Assembly: GCF_000685215.1 (NCBI RefSeq)
Contig: NZ_ARYJ01000001.1
Coordinates: forward strand, 434,001 to 498,000
DNA length: 64,000 nt
Direction: 5' to 3'
From: Hyphomonas jannaschiana VP2
GTDB taxonomy: Bacteria > Pseudomonadota > Alphaproteobacteria > Caulobacterales > Hyphomonadaceae
Position numbers and translations under genes: made by a program
Notes under the pieces: generated by a model
What the model saw: only the letters and a program-made list of their open reading frames with translations
Databases searched by the model: none
What the model was told of the DNA's origin: nothing
Shown here: positions 44,409 through 52,282 of the stretch, piece after piece
Layout of the letters: every line of letters starts with the position of its first letter
How positions within the stretch are numbered: the stretch's first letter is position 1

Positions 44409-45205
44409 ACAGCCCAGCCGAAGTGCAGGGCCGCAATACCACCCGAATAATTCGTGACGGAAACGTTAGAGAACCCGGCGCTTTCGATCTCCGCACGGAA
44501 GGTTTCCTGATCGGGGAACTTCCGGATCGATTCCACGAGATACTGGTAGCTTTCCTTGTCGCCCGCGACGAGGCTGCCGAGCTGCGGGATCACGTTGAAG
44601 CTGTACTTGTCATACGCCGCCTGCAGGGCGGGCGCCGTCATGTGGCTGAATTCCAGCACCGCGAGGCGGCCGCCCGGCTTGAGCACGCGGCGGAATTCCT
44701 TCAGGCCCGCCACCCGGTCCGCGAAGTTGCGGATGCCGAAAGAGACGGTGACCACGTCGAAGCTGTTGTCCGCCCAGGGCAGGTTCTGGCCATCGGCGCA
44801 GACCCAGTCCAGCCGGCCCTCCCATTTCGCATTGTCGGCCCGCGCCTTGCCCGCCTCCAGCATGGCATCATTGATGTCTGAGACGATCGCCGTCGCCGGC
44901 TTGTCGATGCCGCGCCGTTTGCCCGCCTTGTCGGCGAGGTCGAGGAAGGCCCGCGCCAGCTCACCGGTGCCGCCCGCGACATCGAGGTGACGCTCGCCCG
45001 GCTGCGGGTTCACGCGATTCATCGCATCATGCTTCCAAAGGCGGTGCACGCCGGCGGACATGAGGTCGTTCATCAGGTCGTAGCGCGACGCGACGGAGCG
45101 GAACACGCCCTTCACGCGCGCCACCTTCTCGCTCTCGGTCACCTCTTCGAATCCGAAGGAAACCTTGCGCTCTGTTTCAGGTTCAGCAGACATGCGCGCC
45201 ACCAT
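44405..45205 (-). CDS. ubiE: Demethylmenaquinone/2-methoxy-6-polyprenyl-1,4-benzoquinol methyltransferase
   Basis: A 266-aa SAM-dependent C-methyltransferase of quinone biosynthesis. It has the UbiE start FGFEEVTESEKVARVKGVFRSVA, SAM motif I DVAGGTGELARAF, FDVVTVSFGIRNF (motif II region) and a LKPGGRLAVLEFS motif III. The N-terminal 20 residues are an unconserved charged extension; two ATGs (45205, 45193) could start it and the first has GGGG 5 nt upstream. It is divergent from mutM with only 36 nt between the start codons. Confidence 0.95.
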   Translation of the reverse strand: MVARMSAEPETERKVSFGFEEVTESEKVARVKGVFRSVASRYDLMNDLMSAGVHRLWKHDAMNRVNPQPGERHLDVAGGTGELARAFLDLADKAGKRRGIDKPATAIVSDINDAMLEAGKARADNAKWEGRLDWVCADGQNLPWADNSFDVVTVSFGIRNFADRVAGLKEFRRVLKPGGRLAVLEFSHMTAPALQAAYDKYSFNVIPQLGSLVAGDKESYQYLVESIRKFPDQETFRAEIESAGFSNVSVTNYSGGIAALHFGWAV

Positions 45206-45241
45206 AGTTACCCCGTACGCCCTAGGCTATATGCCATAACC

Positions 45242-46087
45242 ATGCCTGAATTACCCGAAGTCGAGACAGTTCGCCGCGGCCTCGCCCCCGTCATGGAGGG
45301 CCGCAAGATCGTGTCGCTGACACAGAACCGGGCAGACCTGCGCTTCCCCTTCCCCGAACGCTTTGCCGAACGGGTGTCGGGGCAGAAAATCGTTCGCCTC
45401 GGACGGCGGGCAAAATTCCTGACGGTGGAGCTCTCGTCCGGCGAGGTGCTGGTGATGCATCTCGGCATGACCGGGCGGTTCACCGTGAGTGGTCATGCGA
45501 CAGCCCGCTACAAGCATGAAACAGGCACGGATCCGGCCCATGATCATGTCGTTATAGTCTTGGATAGTCATGACATAGTCACTTATAATGACCCCCGCCG
45601 GTTCGGCTTCATGGAACTCTGGCCTGCCGAGCAATTCCAGTCATATCCACGGTTAATGGCCATGGGGCCGGAACCGCTCAGCAACCATTTCTCCGCTGCC
45701 TATCTGGACACGGCCCTCAAGGGCAAGAAAGCCCCGATCAAGGCCGCCCTGCTGGATCAGTCGGTGATTGCGGGGCTTGGAAACATTTATGTTTGTGAGG
45801 CGCTCTGGCGGGCCAAGATCTCACCCAAACGCCTGTCACAAAGCATCCCCGGCCAGCGCGCCGCCCGCCTGGCCCCGGCCATCAACGACGTGATCGCAGA
45901 GGCCATCGAGGCCGGCGGCTCGTCGATTTCAGACTTTGCCAGCGCCAGCGGCGAACTCGGCTATTTCCAGCACCGTTTCGCTGTCTATGATCGCGAGGGC
46001 CAGCCCTGCCCGGCTTGCGGCACCACGATCAAACGCCTCGTCCAATCGGGCCGCTCCACCTTCTACTGCCCCTCCTGCCAGCGCTGA
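45242..46087 (+). CDS. mutM: Formamidopyrimidine-DNA glycosylase
   Basis: A 281-aa base-excision repair enzyme removing 8-oxoguanine and FapyG. After Met removal, Pro1 and Glu2 (PELPEVETVRRGL) form the Schiff base. LGRRAKFL supplies the conserved Lys, RFG in NDPRRFGFM is the void-filling region, and the C-terminal zinc finger is CPACGTTIKR plus STFYCPSCQ. I start at the ATG at 45242, fixed by the MPELPE chemistry, although the frame is open far upstream. It is divergent from ubiE; the intergenic space is only 36 nt, so its transcript is leaderless or starts inside ubiE. Confidence 0.97.
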   Translation: MPELPEVETVRRGLAPVMEGRKIVSLTQNRADLRFPFPERFAERVSGQKIVRLGRRAKFLTVELSSGEVLVMHLGMTGRFTVSGHATARYKHETGTDPAHDHVVIVLDSHDIVTYNDPRRFGFMELWPAEQFQSYPRLMAMGPEPLSNHFSAAYLDTALKGKKAPIKAALLDQSVIAGLGNIYVCEALWRAKISPKRLSQSIPGQRAARLAPAINDVIAEAIEAGGSSISDFASASGELGYFQHRFAVYDREGQPCPACGTTIKRLVQSGRSTFYCPSCQR

Positions 46088-46181
46088 CCGGCCGGTATTC
46101 AGACCACCTGAAGAGTGAGTTCCCTTTACAAACTCACTTGGATCAGGGAGCGTCGTCAAAACACCGGAGGAGGACCGAAGC

Positions 46182-46913
46182 ATGGCAAATGGGGCAGCTC
46201 TGATCATTGGCGCAGGCGACGCAACGGGCGGCGCAATCGCCAAGGCCTTTGCGCATGAGGGCCTGACAGCCTGCGTCACCCGGCGCCCACGCAACTTGTC
46301 AGACCTCGACGCACTGGTCGGTTCGATTGAGGCAGAGGGCGGCAAGGCCCGCGCCTTTGGGGTCGATGCCCGCAGCGAAGACGAGACCATCGCCCTGTTC
46401 GACCAGGTGGAGGCAGAAGTGGGCCCGATAGAAGCCTGCGTCTTCAATATCGGGGCAAACGTCCGCTTCCCGGTCACCGACACAACGAGCCGCGTCTACC
46501 AGAAGGTCTGGGAAATGGCGGCCTTCGCAGGCTTCCTCGCCGGGCGTGAAGCGGCGCGGGTGATGAGCCCGCGCGGCCGCGGTACGATCATCTTTACAGG
46601 GGCGACCGCTGCCATACGAGGCGGCGCAGGCTTTTCTGCCTTTGCCGGGGCCAAGCACGCCTTGCGGGCGCTTGCCCAGTCCATGGCACGCGAACTCGGC
46701 CCTCAGGGCATCCATGTGGCCCATGTCGTGATCGATGGCGCAATCGACTCTGCCTTCATCCGGGACATGCTGCCGGATGCCGCCGAACGGCGCGAGCGGG
46801 ATGGATTACTGATCCCCGACGAGATCGCAAAGAACTATGTCTGGCTGCACAACCAGCATCGCTCGGCCTGGACACACGAGTTGGACTTAAGGCCCTGGTG
46901 CGAAACCTGGTGA
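46182..46913 (+). CDS. SDR-family protein lacking the catalytic tyrosine
   Basis: A 243-aa Rossmann-fold protein of the short-chain dehydrogenase/reductase superfamily: nucleotide loop IIGAGDATGGAIA, then ACVFNIGANVRF in place of NNAG. The active-site block reads GFSAFAGAKHALRAL, where the YxxxK tyrosine is Phe154 while Lys158 is retained, and the usual Ser about 13 residues earlier is Ala/Thr. Classical redox catalysis is therefore doubtful; a subfamily with Phe at this site exists in proteobacteria, its reaction unsettled. GGAGGA is placed before the ATG. It converges on the TAXI gene. Confidence 0.82.
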   Translation: MANGAALIIGAGDATGGAIAKAFAHEGLTACVTRRPRNLSDLDALVGSIEAEGGKARAFGVDARSEDETIALFDQVEAEVGPIEACVFNIGANVRFPVTDTTSRVYQKVWEMAAFAGFLAGREAARVMSPRGRGTIIFTGATAAIRGGAGFSAFAGAKHALRALAQSMARELGPQGIHVAHVVIDGAIDSAFIRDMLPDAAERRERDGLLIPDEIAKNYVWLHNQHRSAWTHELDLRPWCETW

Positions 46914-46916
46914 ACC

Positions 46917-48224
46917 TCAGGCGCCCAGCGCCGGGGCTGACACCGCTCCTTTCGGGTTCATCACCAGCTGTTTGACAAACTCGACATGGCTGCGGAGGCG
47001 ATAGAGGTCGTCTGTGTAGGAGAGCGGCACATCCACCGCGCCGATTTCTTCCTGCAGATCCTGTAGCTCCTTCACGATCCGGGCGCGCTCCTCAGGCGTC
47101 GGAGAGGCGCGTCCGCGCGCTTCCAGTTCCCGGATGTCCTTGTACCAGACATAGATCTTGCGCCGCACGCGCCAGCGATAGATCGGCGGGGCCGCCCGGA
47201 CCAGCGGGAAGAGAAGCGTGAGCAAGGGGATCGCCAGCACCCACGCCCGGTCGAGGAAGTTCGCCACATCGAATGAGAAATACCGGCGCAGGAAGGATGG
47301 CCCGTCACGGTAATAGCGGCGCGCCTGGCTGGAAACCGGCAGGTCGGTCGCATCAGGATCCGGCCAGCTGCCTGCGGCGGACAGAAGCGAGCCATCGCCG
47401 TGAATGGCCATGGCGGAATCGATCAGCAACGCCTCGATCGCCGGATGGATGTCCTTTCGGATGGCTAGCTGCGCCACGGGCGCCACAAGAGGCACGTCGG
47501 TCGCTGGAATGTCGGCACCGATGTCGATGACACCGCGCAGGAGCGTGACCGCCGACAACGCATCCTGGCGCCGCGCGAGAGCGGGTGCGCGTTCAAAAGG
47601 TAGCAATTTCACGGCCGGGTCACGAAGAAGGTCCTGCACATAGGGCGCCTCAACCGAAGCGGCGAAAGCGACCGCATCGACGGCGCCCGCACGCAGAGCA
47701 TCCGCCGCGTCGCTTCCGGACAGGGTCATCTGTGCAGTCGTGGGCCAGGTGCCGCCGAACTCAGATTGCAGGGAGAGCGCAAGCGCGCGCGTGCCGGACC
47801 CATCCGGGCCAATGGCAAAACGATAGCCACGCAGGTCTCCGAAGGCATTGATGCCGTTACCGGCCCTGACAAAGACCCAGAAAGGTTCAGGGAAAAGCCC
47901 GCCCAGCGAGTGAAGCTGTTCGCGGTCCTGCCTTGAGGCGAGTCCGCCCTGTACAAGGGCGACATCCACCTCCCCCTCGTCCAGGAGGCGCAAATTTTCG
48001 ATCGAGCCGGCCGTGTCGACGAGGGAGACCTCTACTCCCTGAGCCTGCATCAAACGCTGATACCGTTCGGCATAGGCATGATAGGCCCCGCCCTGTGCAC
48101 CGGCAGCAAAGCGGATTTTCTTCGGTGGCGCCGGATCCATCACCATCAGGGCCGCAATCAGGCCGACGGCGGCAACCGCGATCAGCGGCCAGTACACTTT
48201 CAGGAAATCCCGCCAACCTGACAT
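46917..48224 (-). CDS. TAXI-family solute-binding protein, membrane anchored
   Basis: A 435-residue protein. An uncleaved N-terminal helix (residues about 10-28) precedes a periplasmic TAXI/TRAP-type binding domain (about 38-300): FAAGAQGGAYHAYAERYQ, TAGSIENLRLL and DVALVQGG are the family motifs. A second helix (about 330-350, WVLAIPLLTLLFPLV) and an Arg/Lys-rich cytosolic coiled tail follow. Free TAXI binding proteins normally feed a TRAP permease; this two-anchor form without a permease gene is found in several proteobacteria and may be a sensor. Substrate unknown. Confidence 0.82.
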   Translation of the reverse strand: MSGWRDFLKVYWPLIAVAAVGLIAALMVMDPAPPKKIRFAAGAQGGAYHAYAERYQRLMQAQGVEVSLVDTAGSIENLRLLDEGEVDVALVQGGLASRQDREQLHSLGGLFPEPFWVFVRAGNGINAFGDLRGYRFAIGPDGSGTRALALSLQSEFGGTWPTTAQMTLSGSDAADALRAGAVDAVAFAASVEAPYVQDLLRDPAVKLLPFERAPALARRQDALSAVTLLRGVIDIGADIPATDVPLVAPVAQLAIRKDIHPAIEALLIDSAMAIHGDGSLLSAAGSWPDPDATDLPVSSQARRYYRDGPSFLRRYFSFDVANFLDRAWVLAIPLLTLLFPLVRAAPPIYRWRVRRKIYVWYKDIRELEARGRASPTPEERARIVKELQDLQEEIGAVDVPLSYTDDLYRLRSHVEFVKQLVMNPKGAVSAPALGA

Positions 48225-48433
48225 TGCTTCGTCTCCCGCGCCGTCTGTGTGTCCGGTTCTGGTCTAGGCCGGGAACCGGGCGGGATCAACAAGATGAACG
48301 AAGCGTCACCGCTGGCCCGGAAATTGCCTTATTCAAGCCGTGCATGGAACCCATTCCGTTTGGAATGTGTTCATCTTGAAAGGTCGCTCCCATATCGGGT
48401 GCAACAGAGAAACCGGCCAGAAGGACGCCACCG

Positions 48434-48547
48434 ATGAACGCCCAGCCCGCCTTGTCCAGATGGATAACGCTCGCGACATTTGCCGCGATTGCGGGCCTCT
48501 TGTTCGTGATGGCCTTTGCTCCGGAACCGTCGCTTTACGCGGGCTGA
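48434..48547 (+). CDS. Single-TM small protein (37 aa)
   Basis: A 37-codon ORF with GAAGGA 8 nt before the ATG. The product has a short polar N terminus, one hydrophobic helix (TLATFAAIAGLLFVMAFA) and a short tail ending PSLYAG. It lies alone between the divergent TAXI gene and the convergent rlmH. No family is recognised; the ribosome site and clean hydrophobic profile make it more credible than chance. Confidence 0.5.
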   Translation: MNAQPALSRWITLATFAAIAGLLFVMAFAPEPSLYAG

Positions 48548-48583
48548 TCCTGCTGCAGAGGCTCTGGTGAAGACCAGGTTCGC

Positions 48584-49048
48584 TCAGGCCTTGTGGTAAG
48601 GCGTTCCTGCCAGGATCGACATTGCCCGGTAGACCTGTTCGGCCAGCATGGCGCGCACGAAACGATGCGGCCAGGTCTGAGGCCCGAAGGCCAGCGTTTC
48701 GGTTGCCGCTTTCCTTACCGCCTCACCATAGCCTTCGGCACCGCCGATCAGGAAAACAAGGTCTGGCGTGCCCTGATCCCGCCAGGTGGCAAGTTTGTCC
48801 GCAAACGCGGATGAGCCCATGGAGGGACCAAACTCATCGAGCCGGAGAATATGCGCCCCGGCCGGAATTTTCTCGAGAATGCGCCCGGCTTCTGCGTCCA
48901 GCCCACCGCCACTGGCGACTTCAATTTCCTCGATTCCGCGAAAGCCAAGTCCGCGCGCTACAGGGCGCGCACGCTTCAGGTACTCGTCGACAAGGTCACG
49001 CTCCGGGCCGGACTTCATCTTGCCGACCACCAGAAAAGTCAGACGCAT
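48584..49048 (-). CDS. rlmH: 23S rRNA (pseudouridine1915-N3)-methyltransferase
   Basis: A 154-aa SPOUT methyltransferase acting on the 70S ribosome at helix 69. The N terminus VVGKMKSGPERDLVDEYLKR and the trefoil-knot motif FLIGGAEGYGEAVRK are characteristic, and the C terminus LAEQVYRAMSILAGTPYHK is nearly invariant in the family. It follows rsfS by 5 nt, the classical rsfS-rlmH pairing. Confidence 0.96.
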   Translation of the reverse strand: MRLTFLVVGKMKSGPERDLVDEYLKRARPVARGLGFRGIEEIEVASGGGLDAEAGRILEKIPAGAHILRLDEFGPSMGSSAFADKLATWRDQGTPDLVFLIGGAEGYGEAVRKAATETLAFGPQTWPHRFVRAMLAEQVYRAMSILAGTPYHKA

Positions 49049-49053
49049 GGCGC

Positions 49054-49389
49054 CTAGTGGGCCTTGTCGCGCATATGAGCGGAATCAGAAGCCCAGATCT
49101 TTTCCAGATTATAGAATTCGCGCACTTCAGGGCGGAACAGGTGAACGATCACGTCGCCGGTATCGATCAGGACCCAGTCCGCATTCGGCATGCCTTCAAT
49201 GCTCGCCGGGCGACCCGTGAGCTTCTTCGCTTCCTGGGAAATGTGATCGGCAAGTGCAGCAACGTGCCGGCCAGAACGGCCAGACGCAATGATCATGAAA
49301 TCGGCAAGCGAGGATTTGCCCTGAAGATCGATGAAGAGCAGGTCTTCAGCTTTGTCGTCTTCAAGGGACTTTGCGAGAGACTCGGCCAC
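49054..49389 (-). CDS. rsfS: Ribosomal silencing factor RsfS
   Basis: A 111-aa protein binding ribosomal protein uL14 and blocking subunit joining when nutrients fall. Family motifs: DDKAEDLLFIDLQGKSSLADFMIIASGRSGRHV, split here by position 12-45, and DWVLIDTGDVIVHLFRPEVREFYNLEKIW near the end. The GTG at 49389 is chosen because GAGGA lies 9 nt before it; the only upstream alternative is a CTG after an in-frame TAA. No nadD gene is upstream, although it often is in other genomes. Confidence 0.94.
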   Translation of the reverse strand: MAESLAKSLEDDKAEDLLFIDLQGKSSLADFMIIASGRSGRHVAALADHISQEAKKLTGRPASIEGMPNADWVLIDTGDVIVHLFRPEVREFYNLEKIWASDSAHMRDKAH

Positions 49390-49648
49390 GGCGCGGATGT
49401 CCTCAACGGTGGCCTGCTTTGCGGCCTGCAGCCGCGGAGCGCTGGAAGTCAGGGTTTTCGTTCCTTCTGGTTACTCATCCTCACATATTACCATGGCGGA
49501 CGCTTCACAACCAGAAGAAACCCGTATTGTCTGTCATCGGTGCGCCTGTTGCAGCTCTCGGGCAGCAGTCCGGCGCTTTGCCAGAATTTCGCCTCAACCC
49601 GCGTGTTAATAAGCCGCGCCCAGACCCGACCGCCGACCGGAGTTGCCC

Positions 49649-50335
49649 ATGAAGTCGCCTCTCACCGCCCTCGCCCTGTCCATGACCCTGCTGCTGCCTC
49701 TGGGCGGCTGCGTGGTTGCTGCGGTTGGAACTGCAGGCGCGGTGGGGCTCACCGCCGCACAGGACAAGACGATGGGCCAGGCGCTGGATGATGCGAACGT
49801 GTCCAACCAGATCAAGGCAAAGCTGCTCACGGAAAATTCCGAGAAGTTCGCGGAAGTGGATGTGGAAGTATCCAACGGACTGGTCCTGCTAAGCGGCCGT
49901 GTGAACAATCCGGAGGATCGCGTGCGGGCCGAAGGCATCGCCTGGAGCGCGGCGCTGACCCAGGATGTCGCCAACGAAATCAAGATCGAACCGCCGGGCG
50001 GCTTTATCGCCAATATTTCAGACGAGGTGATCACCGGCCGTGTGCGGGCACGCCTGATAGGCTCAAAAACCGTGAAAAGTCTCAATTTCAATGTCGAGAC
50101 CTATGACGGCATCGTTTACCTCATGGGCACGGCCCGCTCCGCCAGGGAACTCAAAAAGGCCGCGGAAGAAGCGAGCATTGTCGCAGGCGTCAAACAGGTC
50201 GTGTCCTATGTCCGGATCCACCAGCCAGCCGTTCATGAACCTGAACCGGTACTGCAGGGCGAACCCACCTCTTACCAAAACGGCTCTGATACCTCATATG
50301 GGTCGGACGCCGAACTGATCGGCGCTAATTACTGA
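49649..50335 (+). CDS. BON-domain lipoprotein
   Basis: A 228-residue protein with a signal peptide and lipobox (LGGC), a short Gly/Ala-rich hydrophobic stretch and two BON domains (about 50-120: NQIKAKLLTENSEKFAEVDVEVSNG; about 125-200: ITGRVRARLIGSKTVKSLNFNVETYDGIVYL). BON domains bind phospholipids; related proteins such as DolP/OsmY protect the outer envelope. The C-terminal tail is Pro/Ser/Tyr-rich. GGAG sits 7 nt before the ATG at 49649. It is followed by gshB after 41 nt. Confidence 0.85.
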   Translation: MKSPLTALALSMTLLLPLGGCVVAAVGTAGAVGLTAAQDKTMGQALDDANVSNQIKAKLLTENSEKFAEVDVEVSNGLVLLSGRVNNPEDRVRAEGIAWSAALTQDVANEIKIEPPGGFIANISDEVITGRVRARLIGSKTVKSLNFNVETYDGIVYLMGTARSARELKKAAEEASIVAGVKQVVSYVRIHQPAVHEPEPVLQGEPTSYQNGSDTSYGSDAELIGANY

Positions 50336-50376
50336 CGGGACGCCTTGCCCGCGTTCCTGTAACCGGGAGCGCCCCC

Positions 50377-51327
50377 ATGAGCCTTCGCGTCGCGATCCAG
50401 ATGGATCCGCTTGAACACGTCAATATTGATGGCGACACCACATTTGCCCTTGCCGAAACGGCCCAGGCCCGCGGCATGGAGATTTTTGTCTACCAGCCGC
50501 AGGACATGAGCCTGGAAGGCAAACGGGTGACGGCGCGCGTGCGCCCGGCAAAGGTTCAGAGAGTCCCCGGCCAGCCGGGCGTTTTCGGGGACGCCGTGAC
50601 GCTCGACCTGGCGAAGGATGTTGATGTTGTCCTGATGCGGCAAGACCCGCCATTCGACCTTTCCTACATCACAGCCTGCCACATGCTGGAACTGATCACC
50701 GGCGAGACGCTGGTCCTGAACGATCCGGCCGGCGTGCGGTCGAGCCCTGAAAAGATCCTGCCCCTGATGTTCCCGGAGCTGATGCCACCGACACTGATCA
50801 GCCGCGATCCGGAGGCCATTGACGATTTCCGGGCGCGCCACAAGGACATCATCGTGAAACCCATCTACGGGCATGGCGGGGCTGGCGTGTTCCGGCTGAA
50901 GGAGGAGGATTCCAACCTCGACTCCCTGCTGGAGCTCTTCTTCTCGAAATCCCGCGAGCCTGTCATGGTGCAGGCCTTCCTGCCTGCGGTCAGCGAAGGC
51001 GACAAGCGAATCATGCTGGTCGACGGGAAGGCCGTGGGCGCGCTGAACCGGCGCCCGAAATCCGGTCAGGTGCGCTCAAATCTGGTTGTCGGCGGAACGG
51101 CTGAAAAGTCCGACCTCAGCGACGCCGACAAGCATATCTGCGAGGCGATTGGCCCGGAATTGCGCAAGCGCGGCCTGGTTCTGACGGGCATCGATGTGAT
51201 CGGTGGCCGGCTCACCGAGATCAATGTGACCTCACCGACCGGCGTTCAGGCCATCCGGAAACTCAGCGGCATTGATATACCTGCCATTTTCTGGGACTCT
51301 GTGCAGGAGAGACTTGCAGGCCGCTAG
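50377..51327 (+). CDS. gshB: Glutathione synthetase
   Basis: A 316-residue ATP-grasp ligase that joins gamma-glutamylcysteine and glycine. The N terminus MDPLEHVNIDGDTTFALA is the family signature. ATP-grasp elements include VLNDPAGVRSSPEK, IIVKPIYGHGGAGVFRLK (glycine-rich loop) and the metal-binding end TEINVTSPTGVQAI. It follows the BON lipoprotein gene and precedes a small lipoprotein gene 22 nt downstream. Confidence 0.96.
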   Translation: MSLRVAIQMDPLEHVNIDGDTTFALAETAQARGMEIFVYQPQDMSLEGKRVTARVRPAKVQRVPGQPGVFGDAVTLDLAKDVDVVLMRQDPPFDLSYITACHMLELITGETLVLNDPAGVRSSPEKILPLMFPELMPPTLISRDPEAIDDFRARHKDIIVKPIYGHGGAGVFRLKEEDSNLDSLLELFFSKSREPVMVQAFLPAVSEGDKRIMLVDGKAVGALNRRPKSGQVRSNLVVGGTAEKSDLSDADKHICEAIGPELRKRGLVLTGIDVIGGRLTEINVTSPTGVQAIRKLSGIDIPAIFWDSVQERLAGR

Positions 51328-51349
51328 TCTCAGGGACAAGATCAGGCGC

Positions 51350-51706
51350 ATGAACATGAAACTTATGACCGTCCTCGCCGTTGCTTCCGTCGCCTTTGCT
51401 GGTGCTGCTTGTTCAGAATCGACGACGAAAGCTTCTTCTGAAAACACGGACCAGGTTGCTGTTGAGGCGCCTTCCGGCACGCTGAACCTGTCCCTCGGGA
51501 GCTCGGTCAACGAAACCCAAGCTGCGGGGGGTACCCTGAACCTGAACCTTGGCGGGACTTCGGATCAGCCGCGGCTCATCGGTTCGGATCAGCTCGGCTC
51601 TGTTGATTTCAATCAGGACGTGCCCGCCCCGGTGTTCACAGACGGTGCCGCTCAGCCGGCAGCCGGCGGTCAGGATGATGATATTATCCGGCTCGATCCG
51701 AACTAA
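51350..51706 (+). CDS. Small acidic lipoprotein with internal repeat
   Basis: A 118-aa protein with signal peptide and lipobox (AGAAC). The mature part is Asp/Glu/Gln-rich and contains a repeated unit, SGTLNLSLG and GGTLNLNLG, 20 residues apart, suggesting short beta-hairpins. No family is recognised. It lies 22 nt after gshB with only a weak ribosome site. ATGs at 51350 and 51356 are both possible. Confidence 0.6.
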   Translation: MNMKLMTVLAVASVAFAGAACSESTTKASSENTDQVAVEAPSGTLNLSLGSSVNETQAAGGTLNLNLGGTSDQPRLIGSDQLGSVDFNQDVPAPVFTDGAAQPAAGGQDDDIIRLDPN

Positions 51707-51805
51707 CCGATACAGAGCCGCAGCACCGCGCAACATGACACGCCGTGCGCCCCGAAGGCATCAGGGCCCGCTAGCGCAGTCTGCCTGAAATCAAATTTTT
51801 GCTCG

Positions 51806-51828
51806 CACAGGTTGTATTTTGACCTGTG
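51806..51828. promoter_or_regulatory. Candidate operator of the XRE gene
   Basis: CACAGGT-N9-ACCTGTG: perfect 7-bp arms around an A+T-rich spacer, 47 nt before the XRE-type start. The spacing and symmetry fit a dimeric Cro/CI-like protein controlling its own promoter. Confidence 0.5.
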
Positions 51829-51874
51829 TTTGCATACTGCTTCTGGTTCCTGCCCTGAAACCGGGAAGACAGAT

Positions 51875-52279
51875 ATGCCCAGTCCGGCCAATTCCAGCAG
51901 CCCTGAAACGCGCAAGCCGACCGATGCGGATCGCTTTGTCGGCCAGAAAGTACGACAGGCCCGACGCGAACTCGGCCTGACACAGGAGGCCCTCGCAACC
52001 CTGCTGGGCATCACATTCCAGCAAGTCCAGAAGTATGAATCCGGGCAGACCCGCCTCTCGGCCGGACGCTTGCGGTCCGTCGCCATCGCAGTCCGCAAGC
52101 CCATCGACTATTTCTACGAGCCATTCGTGATTGCCACGCCCGCATCGGGCCTTGCCGAAAAAGAGGCCCGGATCCGGGAACTGCGCCGTGACGGCAAACG
52201 CCTGATCGACCGGATCGAAGATGATCGCTCCCTAAGGGCCGCTATTCATATCCTGTCAGCTCTGGAAAAATCGCCCTGA
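51875..52279 (+). CDS. XRE-family transcriptional regulator
   Basis: A 134-aa DNA-binding protein. The helix-turn-helix spans residues about 22-75 (RQARRELGLTQEALATLLGI, then QQVQKYESGQTRLSAGRL). The C-terminal 50 residues are charged and probably helical, likely for dimerisation. Similar small XRE proteins are widespread in alphaproteobacteria. ATG at 51875 has GGGAAG upstream; an in-frame TTG at 51812 lies inside the palindrome and is unlikely. It converges on mutS with 3 nt between stops. Confidence 0.85.
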   Translation: MPSPANSSSPETRKPTDADRFVGQKVRQARRELGLTQEALATLLGITFQQVQKYESGQTRLSAGRLRSVAIAVRKPIDYFYEPFVIATPASGLAEKEARIRELRRDGKRLIDRIEDDRSLRAAIHILSALEKSP

Positions 52280-52282
52280 CGC

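Noticed and set aside
42645-44450. 601-codon plus-strand ORF opposite ubiB
   Set aside because: Antisense shadow with His/Arg/Gln-rich composition.
49493-49609. 38-codon Cys-rich ORF between rsfS and the BON gene
   Set aside because: No ribosome site, competing frame of equal quality, no recognisable features.
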